Origin: Chitinimonas prasina
GTDB taxonomy: Bacteria; Pseudomonadota; Gammaproteobacteria; Burkholderiales; Chitinimonadaceae
Assembly: GCF_030160395.1 (NCBI RefSeq)
Contig: NZ_BSOG01000008.1
Coordinates: 1 to 64,000, forward strand
Direction: 5' to 3'
DNA length: 64,000 nt
A model generated the notes under the pieces. It was not told where the DNA came from and searched no databases. It worked only from the letters and a program-made list of their open reading frames with translations. Positions 51,515-60,659 of this stretch are shown here, piece by piece. The position numbers were made by a program, and so were the translations under genes. Position 1 is the stretch's first letter. Every line of letters starts with the position of its first letter.

Positions 51515-51590
51515 TCCTCGATAGCTCAGTCGGTAGAGCGCCGGACTGTTAATCCGTAGGTCCCTGGTTCGAGCCCAGGTCGAGGAGCCA
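51515..51590 (+). tRNA. tRNA-Asn (anticodon GTT)
   Basis: A 76-base tRNA with encoded CCA, identical in sequence to the leftward tRNA-Asn at 27940-28015. Anticodon loop CTGTTAA, T-arm GGTTCGAGCCC, perfect acceptor stem. The stretch after it carries no integrase gene. Confidence 0.97.
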
Positions 51591-51597
51591 AGTTTCC

Positions 51598-51631
51598 AAA
51601 AGCCGCACAGTCGAAAGATTGTGCGGCTTTT
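51598..51631 (+). terminator. Intrinsic terminator after tRNA-Asn
   Basis: AAAAGCCGCACA arm, 10-base loop, TGTGCGGCTTTT arm, then GCTTTTTCC. Confidence 0.85.
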
Positions 51632-51776
51632 GCTTTTTCCGCAAGGGTGTTTGACGCGAAGAATAGTAATCGCTAAAACACCTAGGTGCCTGCCACGGAT
51701 TTCTGCGACTGCGTATGCGATTAATCATATGGCATGCAACTGGCTGGCGTCGCCAACGTTAAACCGAGAGGATCGC

Positions 51777-52418
51777 ATGACAATGGCAAATGAACAAGCT
51801 GCCAAACTGCCCTTGATGAAGCGATTGATCCTTGCCATGCGTGGCGGAGTGGGCGGAGGGCTGTCTGCCATGCTGGTGGTTCTGCTGGTGGCGCTGGTGA
51901 TTGCCATCGGTGCAGGCGGTTTTCTGGGCGGCCTGGTGATGGCGACCAAGCGTAATCTGCATGCCGAGCAGAACCTGATTGCCCAGGTGAAAACTGCCAA
52001 GCAGGCGCAAGCCAAACTGCTGGCAGAGAAGGCAGGGCTGGAAAAGGAACTGGAAGTGGCCAAGGACGCCAGCAGCATGCTGGGCAAGGATGTGGCTACC
52101 CTGAAGGAGCAATTAGCCGCCGCCCATGTCGAGCGCGAAACCATGAACAAGGTGCTGGCTGAAATCAGCGAAAGCCTGCGTAGTGGCGGTGCGGCAGCCA
52201 ATCCCAAAGCCGCCGCAGTGGTGAAGGGCGCCATGCTAAAGTTTGGCGACAAGGAGTGCGAACTGGAGGGCGGCGCCATCAAGAGCAAGGACGATGTGAA
52301 ATGCCTGAACCTGAAGGATGCCATCGACGCCATGAATAGCGGGCCGGGCGGCTATGGCGCCAAGCCCACCAAGCCGACAGAGGCGCCTGCGGCCAAACCG
52401 GTACAGAAAGGGCATTGA
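51777..52418 (+). CDS. Coiled-coil membrane-anchored protein, function unknown
   Basis: A 213-residue protein: cytoplasmic start, one membrane helix near residues 32-60 (AMLVVLLVALVIAIGAGGFL), then a coiled coil (LIAQVKTAKQAQAKLLAEKAGLEKELEV, LKEQLAAAHVERETMN) and a small C-terminal part with two cysteines (DKECELEGG, DVKCLNL) before a Pro/Ala-rich tail. A GAGAGG ribosome site precedes the ATG. The family is not recognised. It stands between the tRNA and a gene-free stretch. Confidence 0.72.
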   Translation: MTMANEQAAKLPLMKRLILAMRGGVGGGLSAMLVVLLVALVIAIGAGGFLGGLVMATKRNLHAEQNLIAQVKTAKQAQAKLLAEKAGLEKELEVAKDASSMLGKDVATLKEQLAAAHVERETMNKVLAEISESLRSGGAAANPKAAAVVKGAMLKFGDKECELEGGAIKSKDDVKCLNLKDAIDAMNSGPGGYGAKPTKPTEAPAAKPVQKGH

Positions 52419-52573
52419 GCCGGTTGCCGGCCAGGGTTTTCATACTAGCCTTGGCTGCGGCGGGGAAGTATTTGGCAGTGTAGTTATTTGCCCACGCATT
52501 CACCCAGATAGTTGTTCACCGTGCTCGCTGCGCGTTTCCAGCGCGGGTGCACCTAACTCTCGCTACAAAGGGC

Positions 52574-52606
52574 CTTGCCGAGGATATTTATACGGTCCTC
52601 GGCAAG
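52574..52606. repeat. 11-bp perfect inverted repeat in gene-free stretch
   Basis: CTTGCCGAGGA (52574-52584) and TCCTCGGCAAG (52596-52606) with an 11-base AT-rich loop. No T-run follows in either direction, so it is unlike the nearby terminators. Confidence 0.7.
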
Positions 52607-52777
52607 CGGCTTGCTAAGCAGGTGCCTAGTGTCGTCGCGCTACGGTAGGCTGCCGGGCACCGAGTGCCGTGAGCGCCAACATATTCACGCCTGACTGACT
52701 TTGCGGCGAGTCTGGCCGTCACCGGGATTGCCGGCATCCAGCCGATGCGTAGCCACACTTGGGTATGCCCAATAGCT

Positions 52778-52803
52778 AAGAACCCGCCTAGGGGCGGGTT
52801 CTT
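52778..52803. terminator. Intrinsic terminator between gene-free stretch and TRAP solute-binding gene
   Basis: AAGAACCCGCC arm and GGCGGGTTCTT arm with a short loop. Most likely ends the leftward dctP-like gene, whose stop is 35 bp away; it lacks a long T-run. Confidence 0.75.
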
Positions 52804-52837
52804 TGCAGGGTACTGCAGTAGCACTAGCCAGCCATCA

Positions 52838-53926
52838 TCACTTCACGCGATTGGCGTACATAAAGCTTTCCAGCCCCGATTCGGCCAAGCTGAACCAGCC
52901 TTGCTCGATGCCGCGGAATTTCTTCCATTCGGTATAGACCTTCTTGAACGAAGCATTCTTGGCGGCTTCTTCCTCGTACAGCTCGAAGGTGGCCTTTTGG
53001 GCGGCTTTCATGATATCGGCCGGATACTTGTGTAGCTTCACGCCGGCTTGCAGCAACCGCACCAGGGCCTGGGGGTTCTTGGCGTCATACTCAGCCTGCA
53101 TGGCGATGGCAGCTTCGGCAGTAGCCACTTCAAAGGCGGCCTGGTAGCTCTTGGGGAGTTTTGCCCACTCTTCCAGGTTTACGTAGAAGGAAATCTGCGG
53201 ACCCGGTTCCCACCAGCCTGGGTAGAAGTAGTTTTTGGCGACCTTGTAGAAGCCCAACTTTTCATCGTCGTAGGGGCCTACCCATTCAGCGGCATCAATG
53301 GTGCCTTTTTCCAGAGCGGGGTAGATATCACCGCCGGCCAGCGTTTGGGGGACGGCGCCCAGGCGCGACCAGACTTCGCCGCCTATGCCGGGAATACGGA
53401 TCTTCAGGCCTTTGACGTCGGCCAGCGATTTAACCGGGTTGCGGAACCAGCCGCCCATCTGGGTGCCGGTGTTGCCGCCGTAGAAGCTGATGACCTTGTA
53501 GTCGCGCAGGAACTCCCGCATCAGTTGCAGGCCACCGCCGTAGTACATCCAGGCAGCTTGCTGGCGCGACGACAGACCGAAAGGTACGGCAGTGTCGAAG
53601 GCGAAGGTTTTGTTCTTGCCCACATAGTAGTAACCGCAGGTGTGGCAGGCCTGCACCGTGCCGTTCTGTACTGCATCCAGTGCTTGCAGGCCGGGGACGA
53701 TTTCACCGGCAGCGTGTACCTTGATCTGGAACTTGCCGTCGGTGAGGTCGGACACGCGCTTGGCCAACTGCTCGGCGCCGCCATAGATGGTTTCCAGGCT
53801 CTTGGGGAAGCTGGAGGTAATGCGCCATTGAATGCTGGGCTCGGCCGCTGCGATGGCGGGGGCGGATATCCCTGCGGCGGCAACGCCGGCTACGCTGGCC
53901 TGTTTGAGAAAACTACGTCTTTCCAC
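52838..53926 (-). CDS. TRAP transporter solute-binding protein (DctP/TakP-like)
   Basis: A 362-residue exported protein with a Tat signal (VERRSFLKQASVAGVAAAG). The body follows TRAP solute-binding proteins: WRITSSFPKSLETIYGGAEQLA, AAGEIVPGLQALDAVQNGTVQACH, DVKGLKIRIPGIGGEVW and GPYDDEKLGFYKVAKNYF, closest in type to TakP (2-oxo acids). The start is a GTG at 53926 with GGAG 6 bases upstream; an in-frame ATG at 53974 would overlap the leader unnaturally. The dctM-like gene lies 72 bp upstream on the same strand. Ligand is predicted, not shown. Confidence 0.88.
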   Translation of the reverse strand: MERRSFLKQASVAGVAAAGISAPAIAAAEPSIQWRITSSFPKSLETIYGGAEQLAKRVSDLTDGKFQIKVHAAGEIVPGLQALDAVQNGTVQACHTCGYYYVGKNKTFAFDTAVPFGLSSRQQAAWMYYGGGLQLMREFLRDYKVISFYGGNTGTQMGGWFRNPVKSLADVKGLKIRIPGIGGEVWSRLGAVPQTLAGGDIYPALEKGTIDAAEWVGPYDDEKLGFYKVAKNYFYPGWWEPGPQISFYVNLEEWAKLPKSYQAAFEVATAEAAIAMQAEYDAKNPQALVRLLQAGVKLHKYPADIMKAAQKATFELYEEEAAKNASFKKVYTEWKKFRGIEQGWFSLAESGLESFMYANRVK

Positions 53927-53998
53927 GGTCTGCTCCTTCTTCTTGGGTTGGAGTGCGATATGGACCGCACCCATCTACTGAACCAAAACGTAAAGAAA

Positions 53999-55708
53999 CT
54001 ACGGCGACTTGCCTGCCTCCTCAAGCAGGGCTGCCGCAGGGTCGGGTTCCGGCTCGGCGCCGGCAGGTAGAGTGGCGCCGCTGCCTTCCATCAGAGCTGC
54101 ACCGCCATCGCCCTCGGTCTGGTCGGGCGCGTCTTGCGGCAGGCTTTGCAGGATTTCTTCGGTGGTCTGCGTGCTTTCCGCCGCCGGGCCATGCAGGGCG
54201 TGGGTGACCAGTTTGGGGAAGGCGATCACCAGGGCCACCATCAGGATCTGGATGATGACGAAGGGAATGGCGCCCCAGTAGATATCGGTGGTCTTGATGC
54301 TCTTGGGGGCCACGCTGCGCAGGTAGAACAGGGCGAAGCCGAAAGGGGGGTGCATGAAGGAGGTTTGCATGTTCACCCCCAGCATGACGCCAAACCAGAC
54401 CAGGTCGATGCCCAACTTGGCGGCGATGGGTGCCAGTAGGGGGACGATGATGAAGGCGATCTCGAAAAAATCGAGGAAGAAGGCCAGTACGAAGACCAGG
54501 ATGTTGACGACCACGAGGAAGCCGACGACGCCCCCCGGCAGGCTGTCGAACAGGTGCTCTACCCAGGCGTCGCCATCCACACCAATGAAGGCGATACGGA
54601 AGACCCGGGCGCCGATGAGGATGAAGACCACGAAGGTGGTGAGCTTGAGGGTGGAGTTCATGGCCTGACGAGTCAGGTCCAGATTCAACTTGCCCTTGAT
54701 CATGGCCAGGATAATGGCGCCGGCGGCACCCATTGCGCCGCCTTCGGTGGGGGTGGCGACCCCCAGGAAGATGGTGCCGAGGACCAGGAAGATCAGCATC
54801 AGGGGGGGCACCATGACGAACACCACCCTTTCTGCCGCACGGCTGAGTAGCCCCATCTTGGTGACGCGGTTGACGACAGCGGCGCCAAAGGCGATGGCGA
54901 TACCGATCAGGGCGGAGACGATAATGCGCTCGTCCATGGGCCTGTCGGTGGCGGCATAGTGGAACTGGTCGTACGCCACGCCGGCCACGATGGAAACGGC
55001 CAGCAGTGCCAGTAGGGATGGTGTGCCGCTGGAGCCATTGTCCTCGCGCAGGGTGCGGGCTTCGGGCGGCAGGGCGGGGGCCGCATTGGGGCGCACTACC
55101 GTGACGATGAAGACATAGAGCACATAAAGCAGGACCAGGGTCAGTCCTGGCACCAGCGCGCCGGCATACATGTCACCCACCGAGGTACCCAACTGGTCGG
55201 CCAGCACGATCAGCACCAGAGAGGGGGGGATGATCTGCGCCAGTGTGCCGGAAGCGGCAATCACACCGGAGGCCACTCTGGCGTCATAGCCATAGCGCAT
55301 CATGATGGGCAGCGAGATGAGCCCCATGGAGATGACCGAGGCGGCCACAACGCCGGTGGTGGCGGCCAGCAGGGCGCCCACGAAGATGACGGCGTAGGCG
55401 AGGCCACCGCGGATGCGCCCAAACAGCTGGCCTATGGTCTCCAGCATGTCTTCGGCCATGCCTGATCGCTCCAGTATCAGGCCCATGAAGGTAAAGAAGG
55501 GGATGGCCAGCAGGGTGTCGTTGCGCATGATGTCGAACACCTGCTGCGGCAGGGCTTGCAGCAGGGCAGCGGGCATAAAGCCCAGTTCGATGGCAATGAC
55601 GGCGAACAGCAGGCCGACGGCAGAAAGCGAGAAGGCAACGGGATAGCCGATCAGCAGAAACAGGATCAGCGAGGCGAACATCAACGGCGCCATGAAGTCG
55701 GGGCTCAT
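53999..55708 (-). CDS. dctM: TRAP transporter large permease subunit (DctM)
   Basis: A 569-residue protein with about 12 membrane helices. Start MSPDFMAPLMFASLILFLLIGYPVAF-like and GDMYAGALVPGLTLVLLY, GVATPTEGGAMGAAGA and FLDFFEIAFIIVPLLAP match DctM. It is longer than the usual 425 residues: an extra loop and a Ser/Glu/Ala-rich 60-residue C-terminus (AESTQTTEEILQSL and on) make the difference, as in the TakM/large-TRAP group. The ATG at 55708 has a GGAGGACAAGG ribosome site and overlaps the dctQ stop by 4 bp. Confidence 0.92.
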   Translation of the reverse strand: MSPDFMAPLMFASLILFLLIGYPVAFSLSAVGLLFAVIAIELGFMPAALLQALPQQVFDIMRNDTLLAIPFFTFMGLILERSGMAEDMLETIGQLFGRIRGGLAYAVIFVGALLAATTGVVAASVISMGLISLPIMMRYGYDARVASGVIAASGTLAQIIPPSLVLIVLADQLGTSVGDMYAGALVPGLTLVLLYVLYVFIVTVVRPNAAPALPPEARTLREDNGSSGTPSLLALLAVSIVAGVAYDQFHYAATDRPMDERIIVSALIGIAIAFGAAVVNRVTKMGLLSRAAERVVFVMVPPLMLIFLVLGTIFLGVATPTEGGAMGAAGAIILAMIKGKLNLDLTRQAMNSTLKLTTFVVFILIGARVFRIAFIGVDGDAWVEHLFDSLPGGVVGFLVVVNILVFVLAFFLDFFEIAFIIVPLLAPIAAKLGIDLVWFGVMLGVNMQTSFMHPPFGFALFYLRSVAPKSIKTTDIYWGAIPFVIIQILMVALVIAFPKLVTHALHGPAAESTQTTEEILQSLPQDAPDQTEGDGGAALMEGSGATLPAGAEPEPDPAAALLEEAGKSP

Positions 55709-56298
55709 GCCTTGTCCTCCTGCTTGCGCTGGGGATCCAGGTTCTGGGCAATCACTTCTGCAATCTGGCCGGTGTGCTTCTCCGCCGGATTGGGAATCAG
55801 GTCTTGCAGGAAGGCCAGCCGTTTGATGATCTCGGCAACCGCCTGCAGGATCAGCAGGGTAAAGCCGATCGGAATCAGTGCCCAAACGGGCCAGCGGACC
55901 AAGCCCCCTGCATCACTGGAGGTTTCGCCCGAAGTCATCATCTGGGTCATGACCGGCCAGGAGAAATACAGTACGGCGATGGCCATGGGAAGCAGGAAGA
56001 GCAGCGTGCCCAGGATATCGACCACGGCTTGCTTGCGCGGTGACAGCCGGCTGAGCAGGATATCGATGCGGATGTGCTCGTTGTGCTTGAGGGTGTAGGC
56101 CGCTCCGAGCAGGAACATGGCGGAAAACAAATACCACTGGATTTCGAGGAAGGCGTTTGAGCTGGTATCGAACGCCTTGCGGATCACTGCGTTGCCGGCG
56201 CTGATCAATACGCAGATCAGTACCAGCCACTTGGCCATCTGGCCGATACGCTCGTTCAGCGTATCGATCCAGCCGGCCAGACGGAGTAATGCTTGCAT
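55705..56298 (-). CDS. dctQ: TRAP transporter small permease subunit (DctQ)
   Basis: A 197-residue four-helix DctQ protein. WLVLICVLISAGNAVIRKAF, LEIQWYLFSAMFLLGAAYTLKHNEHIRIDI carries the conserved W and HIRIDI sequence, then two further helices. It pairs with DctM. The gene order dctQ-dctM-dctP, with an ATGA overlap between dctQ and dctM, makes a complete TRAP unit. No regulator is next to it. Confidence 0.92.
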   Translation of the reverse strand: MQALLRLAGWIDTLNERIGQMAKWLVLICVLISAGNAVIRKAFDTSSNAFLEIQWYLFSAMFLLGAAYTLKHNEHIRIDILLSRLSPRKQAVVDILGTLLFLLPMAIAVLYFSWPVMTQMMTSGETSSDAGGLVRWPVWALIPIGFTLLILQAVAEIIKRLAFLQDLIPNPAEKHTGQIAEVIAQNLDPQRKQEDKA

Positions 56299-56514
56299 CT
56301 TGGATTGTCCCCCTTGTTCTTGGATGCTCCTTCATCCCAGGCTTGCAACCGTTGCAGGGCTGGCTTGGCGGGATTAGAGCATTCGCACCATAGCATAGGG
56401 CGAAAGCTGCTGATAAGCGTGCCGAGGGGGTATTTCCGTAAACCCTGATAACTTGGGAGGCCTGTTGGGTACGTAATGGTGCTGACGGGGGTATTTGTGT
56501 TGCCTGAAAAGCAA

Positions 56515-56540
56515 ACAAGCCACCCCGCAGGGTGGCTTGT
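56515..56540 (-). terminator. Intrinsic terminator of aspartate aminotransferase gene
   Basis: Arms ACAAGCCACCC and GGGTGGCTTGT around a 4-base loop, followed on the minus strand by TTGCTTTTC. It lies 20 bp behind the gene. Confidence 0.85.
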
Positions 56541-56559
56541 TCGATGCCGCGAGCTGCGA

Positions 56560-57756
56560 TCAGGCCAGGGCGTTGGCGATGCGCGCCAGGGCTTTCTCGA
56601 GATTGCCCATGCTGGTGGCAAAGCTGATGCGGAAATAGCCTTCGGCGCCAAAGGCAGAGCCGGGGACCACGGCAACGTCCTGCGCTTCCAGCAGGTAGCT
56701 GCCCAGAGCCAGATCGTTGGGGGCGGCGATCTTGCCTTCCTTGTACAGATTCTGGATGGCCTCGCGGGCGTCTACAAAGGCGTAAAAGGCGCCGCCGGCG
56801 GTCAGGCACTTGAGGCCACGGATGCCGTTGAACGTGTTGACCACGAACTCATGGCGCTCGTTGAAGGCCTTGAGCATGGGGGCGAAACACTCAGCCTGCG
56901 GGCCATTGAGCGCGGCCTCGGCAGCCACCTGGGAGATGGAGGTGGGGTTGGAGGTGGATTGCGACTGGATGTTCTCCATGGCCTTGATCAGCCACTCGGG
57001 GCCGGCGGCATAGCCTATGCGCCAGCCTGTCATGGAATAGGCCTTGGAGACACCATTGAGCAGAATGGTCTGCGGATACAGCTCGGGGCAGGCATTCAGG
57101 ATATTGGAGAAGGTGGTGCTGCCCAGCATCACGTGTTCGTACATGTCGTCGGAGGCGATCAAGACCTTGGGGTGCTTCTTGAGGACTTCACCCAGGGCCT
57201 TGAGCTCGTCCAGGGTATAGACGGCGCCGGTGGGGTTGGAGGGCGAATTGATCACCACCAGCTTGGTGCGGGGGGTAATGGCAGCGGCCAACTGGGCGGG
57301 GCTCAGCTTGTAGCCTTGCTCGATGCCACATTCGACGATGACGGGCTTGCCCTCGGCCAGGATGACCATGTCGGGATAGGACACCCAGTAAGGTGCCGGG
57401 ATGATGACTTCATCGCCTGCGTTGATATAGGCCTGGCAGAGGTTGTAGAAGCTCTGCTTGCCACCGCAGCTGACCAGGATCTGCTTGGCGGTGTAGTCGA
57501 GGCCTTGATCGCGCTTGAACTTGGCGACGATGGCGTTTTTCAGGCCAGGTGTGCCGGAAACCGGGGTGTACTTGGTGAAGCCTTTGTTGATCGCGTCAAT
57601 CGCGGCGGCCTTGATATGGTCGGGCGTGTCGAAGTCGGGCTCGCCGGCAGCCAGGGCAATGACATCACGGCCATCGGCCTTGAGTTTCTGTGCCTTGGCG
57701 GTAATGGCAAGGGTGGGCGATTCCTTGATGGCTTGGACGCGATGCGAGAGTTCCAC
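56560..57756 (-). CDS. aspC: Class I aspartate aminotransferase (pyridoxal-phosphate enzyme)
   Basis: A 398-residue aminotransferase of the aspartate/prephenate (I-gamma) group: VIALAAGEPDFDTPDHIK, YTPVSGTPGLKNAI, VINSPSNPTGAVYTLDEL and PLP lysine in LNGVSKAYSMTGWRIGYAAG. The C-terminus has AVVPGSAFGAEGYFRISFATS. It interconverts aspartate and oxaloacetate and may also act on prephenate. Length and motifs are normal. It lies alone with a terminator; start ATG at 57756. Confidence 0.92.
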   Translation of the reverse strand: MELSHRVQAIKESPTLAITAKAQKLKADGRDVIALAAGEPDFDTPDHIKAAAIDAINKGFTKYTPVSGTPGLKNAIVAKFKRDQGLDYTAKQILVSCGGKQSFYNLCQAYINAGDEVIIPAPYWVSYPDMVILAEGKPVIVECGIEQGYKLSPAQLAAAITPRTKLVVINSPSNPTGAVYTLDELKALGEVLKKHPKVLIASDDMYEHVMLGSTTFSNILNACPELYPQTILLNGVSKAYSMTGWRIGYAAGPEWLIKAMENIQSQSTSNPTSISQVAAEAALNGPQAECFAPMLKAFNERHEFVVNTFNGIRGLKCLTAGGAFYAFVDAREAIQNLYKEGKIAAPNDLALGSYLLEAQDVAVVPGSAFGAEGYFRISFATSMGNLEKALARIANALA

Positions 57757-57834
57757 GACAGGCTCCTGAATTAAGCGGGAAAAAACAGAGGGAGGAAGAT
57801 TCTATCAGCCGCTGGCTGCTTTGTGCGGTGCAAA

Positions 57835-57868
57835 AACGCCCGGCGCGCCGAGTGGCGGGCCGGGCGTT
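57835..57868 (-). terminator. Hairpin after small exported-protein gene
   Basis: Arms AACGCCCGGC and GCCGGGCGTT, 14-base internal part, followed on the minus strand by TTTTGCAC. It is the probable terminator of the gene at 57911-58417. Confidence 0.75.
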
Positions 57869-57910
57869 CCGGATGCATGGGGCTGGCCATGCGGAGCCTG
57901 CTTGCGTTGG

Positions 57911-58417
57911 CTAGAACAGGTAGGCAAATAGGGAGGAATCGCCCTGCACGACCTGGCCATTGATGGTGACGGAACCGGTGGTGCTGGCCGCGGAAATCTC
58001 GCCTGTGGGGGTGATGTTAAGCACGAATACCAGGTTGTTGAACACCACATTGTAGGTGGTGCCGGCGTAGGTGTAGACCAGCGGGCCGTTGTAGCTGACG
58101 CGGTAGATGCCGTCGGTGTAGTTGTAGTTGAGGCCGAAGGTCAACGAGCCGTTGGCGGTAAAGCCCGGTGCATTGGGTGGGGCGAAATTGCTGAAGGTGA
58201 GGGTGCCATCCCAGGTCAGCAGGGTGGGGGCGGGCACTGGGGTGGTGACAAAGCTGATACAGATCTGCCCGGTCATGGACAGGTGCCCGCCAGAGACCTG
58301 GGCAAAAAAGTCGCTGCTGCTGTCGATGACGGTGCATTGCGACGGCAGGTTGGTTGCCTGGGCCGTGGGCGCGAGCAGGGCGAGTGCAAGGCCGAAGAGC
58401 GCGATAAGTTTTTTCAT
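57911..58417 (-). CDS. Small exported beta-rich protein, function unknown
   Basis: A 168-residue protein with a clear signal peptide (KKLIALFGLALALLAPTAQA) and a mature part rich in Thr, Asn, Gly, Tyr and short beta strands (GSLTFGLNYNYTDGIYRVSYNGPLVYTYAG in pieces, TTGSVTINGQVVQG). Two cysteines near the N-terminus (PSQCTV, GQICIS) may form a disulfide. The composition suggests a small secreted or outer-membrane beta-sheet protein. It has no recognised family. Confidence 0.7.
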   Translation of the reverse strand: MKKLIALFGLALALLAPTAQATNLPSQCTVIDSSSDFFAQVSGGHLSMTGQICISFVTTPVPAPTLLTWDGTLTFSNFAPPNAPGFTANGSLTFGLNYNYTDGIYRVSYNGPLVYTYAGTTYNVVFNNLVFVLNITPTGEISAASTTGSVTINGQVVQGDSSLFAYLF

Positions 58418-58496
58418 GGCGAGGTCTCCCAGGGGGCTGGCTTGGAATTCTCAGTCTAGAAAATTGCCAGCCCGGCGCCAGGGGAATCGACGCCAC

Positions 58497-59003
58497 TTAT
58501 CCGATATTTTTTACCATGACAAAGTCGTCCATAAGGTAGCCATGGCCGATATCCACGGTGACGCTGTCGCGTACGGTAAAGCCGTTGCGAGTGTAAGCCG
58601 CGATGGCTTTTGCGTTGTGCTTGTTGACCGCCAGGATCAAGGTGGTGCATTGCCGTGCCTGGGCTTGCGCCACCACGTGCTGCAGCAACTGGCTGCCCAG
58701 GCCCTGGCCGTGCAGATCGGGTAGCAGGTAGAGCTTGTCCAGTTTCATTTCGCCTGGCGCGTTGTAGTAATACTGCGCGAAGCCGACGACCTGATCGCCA
58801 GCCAGCGCCAGATCAAGCCACTGATCGGGGCCGCTGATCTGGTGCTGTAGGGCGGCAAGGTTGTAGCGTTGGGCCAGCATGTAATCTATCTGCGCCATGC
58901 TGATGATGGCCGGGTAATGCTGGCGCCAGATGATATCCGCCAGGGTGGCGATGGTGGGTATGTCGGCGGCAGTGGCGGGGCGGATAGCAATAGGCGTGGG
59001 CAT
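58497..59003 (-). CDS. GNAT family N-acetyltransferase
   Basis: A 168-residue acetyltransferase: AIRPATAADIPTIATLADIIW start, LDKLYLLPDLHGQGLGSQLLQHV holds the acetyl-CoA pyrophosphate loop Q/RxxGxG/A, and AIAAYTRNGFTVRDSVTVDIG is the C-terminal strand. The substrate is unknown. ATG at 59003 chosen; the preceding in-frame TTG opens an implausible extension. It lies 78 bp from the murJ stop on the same strand. Confidence 0.87.
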   Translation of the reverse strand: MPTPIAIRPATAADIPTIATLADIIWRQHYPAIISMAQIDYMLAQRYNLAALQHQISGPDQWLDLALAGDQVVGFAQYYYNAPGEMKLDKLYLLPDLHGQGLGSQLLQHVVAQAQARQCTTLILAVNKHNAKAIAAYTRNGFTVRDSVTVDIGHGYLMDDFVMVKNIG

Positions 59004-59081
59004 GGCGCTGATGGCTCCGGCGGGCACGCTAGGGTGCAACCGCCTCTACGGTAGGGGCTGATGCAGGCAGCCTGGGGGATA

Positions 59082-60617
59082 TCAAACCGCCTTGCGGGAA
59101 AAATCCCGGGGGCGGAAGCCCAGTGCAGCCAAGGTGGCAAAGTAGACGAGGGCGCCGACGCCGACCAGCAGGGCCAACTTGCCGGCTTGCAGGGCGTTAG
59201 AGCCACCATGCCAGTTGCCCAGCGCTGTCTGTAGCCACCAGAGCAAGGCGGCCATCAGGCTGACGGCCAGGCCCAGCTTGCGGAGGAAGGCGAACCAGCC
59301 GGCGGCAGGAGTATAGATATTGCGGCGGCGCAGGCCGGCATAGAGCAGGCCGGCATTGAGGCAGGCGGCCAGGCTGATGGAGAGGGCCAGGCCGGCATGG
59401 CCCAGAGGGCGATAGAAGGCCAGGTTGAGCAACTGGGTGACGATCAGGGTGACGATGCCTATCTTCATCGGGGTTTTGACATCCTGCTGGGCATAGAAGG
59501 CCGGCGCCAATACTTTGATGGAGATCAGCGCCATCAGGCCGACAGCGTAGGCGCTGAGGGCGTGCTGGGTCATGGCGGTATCGTGGGCATCGAACTTGCC
59601 GTGCTCGAACAGGGTGGCGATCAAGGGCTCGGCAATCACGGCCAGGGCCACGGTGGCGGGCAGGGCCAGTAGCCAGCACAGGCGCAAACCCCAGTCGAGC
59701 ATGGCGGAGTAGTCATCGTCCTGCCCCTGGGTTTTGAGCCGCGCCAGGCTGGGCAGCAGTATGGTACCCAGGGCAACGCCAAGCACACCGGCGGGGAGTT
59801 CCATCAACCTGTCTGCGTAATTGAGCCAGGACATGCTGCCGGCCTGGAGCCAGGAGGCAAACTGGGTATTGAGCAGCAGGCTGATCTGGGCGATGGAGAC
59901 GCCGAACAAGGCGGGCACCATCTGCTTGAGCACCCGGGTGACGCCGACATCGCCCAGGTTGAGCTTGGGCCGGCTGAGCATGCCTATGCGGGCCAGAAAC
60001 GGGAGCTGGAAGGCCAGTTGGGCCACACCGCCTACCGCCACGGCGATGGCCAGGGCAAAGATCGGCTCCTCCAGATGAGGAGAGAGCAGGATGCCGAAGG
60101 CGATCATGGAGAGATTGAGCAAGGTAGGCGTGAAGGCCGGGATGCTGAATCGGTTCCAGGTATTCAGGATGCTGCCAACCAACGAGGACAGCGAAATCAG
60201 GAAGATATAGGGGAAGGTGATGCGGGTAAGCTGGACGGCCAGGTCGAACTGGCTGCTATCCTTGCTGAAGCCTGAGGCCGACAGCCAGACGATGGCAGGT
60301 GCGGCAATCACGCCCAGTACGGTGAACACCAACAGTACGAGGGTGAGCAGGCCGGCGATATCGGCGATGAACTCGCGGGTGGCATCCTCACCACGCTGCG
60401 CCTTGTATTCGGCCAGGATGGGGACGAAGGCCTGCGAGAAGGCACCCTCGGCAAAGATGCGGCGGAACATATTGGGCAGCTTGAAGGCCACCACGAAGGC
60501 ATCCATGGCGTGGTTGGCGCCAAACTGGTGGGTATTCATCACTTCGCGGGCCAGCCCCAGGATGCGTGACAGCATGGTCATGCTGCTGGTGCGGGCAAGG
60601 GCTTTGAGCAGATTCAT
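59082..60617 (-). CDS. murJ: MurJ (MviN) lipid II flippase
   Basis: A 511-residue MOP-superfamily flippase with about 14 helices. N-terminal KALARTSSMTMLSRILGLAREVM and NMFRRIFAEGAFSQAFVPILAEY are the family signatures, as are FTPTLLNLSMIAFG and FALPSTVALAV-like helices in the second half. It flips lipid II for peptidoglycan synthesis. Divergent from rpsT, a common arrangement in betaproteobacteria. Confidence 0.96.
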   Translation of the reverse strand: MNLLKALARTSSMTMLSRILGLAREVMNTHQFGANHAMDAFVVAFKLPNMFRRIFAEGAFSQAFVPILAEYKAQRGEDATREFIADIAGLLTLVLLVFTVLGVIAAPAIVWLSASGFSKDSSQFDLAVQLTRITFPYIFLISLSSLVGSILNTWNRFSIPAFTPTLLNLSMIAFGILLSPHLEEPIFALAIAVAVGGVAQLAFQLPFLARIGMLSRPKLNLGDVGVTRVLKQMVPALFGVSIAQISLLLNTQFASWLQAGSMSWLNYADRLMELPAGVLGVALGTILLPSLARLKTQGQDDDYSAMLDWGLRLCWLLALPATVALAVIAEPLIATLFEHGKFDAHDTAMTQHALSAYAVGLMALISIKVLAPAFYAQQDVKTPMKIGIVTLIVTQLLNLAFYRPLGHAGLALSISLAACLNAGLLYAGLRRRNIYTPAAGWFAFLRKLGLAVSLMAALLWWLQTALGNWHGGSNALQAGKLALLVGVGALVYFATLAALGFRPRDFSRKAV

Positions 60618-60659
60618 AGGGCCGAGTCATTGACAAAACGATGGCAGTGTACGCGATGA

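Larger units (their letters stand above)
52419..52837. other. Gene-free stretch between coiled-coil gene and TRAP genes
   Basis: A 419-bp region with only poor short frames. It holds the perfect inverted repeat at 52574-52606 and the convergent terminator at 52778-52803. It may hold a small RNA or remnant sequence; nothing is supported as coding. Confidence 0.5.
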
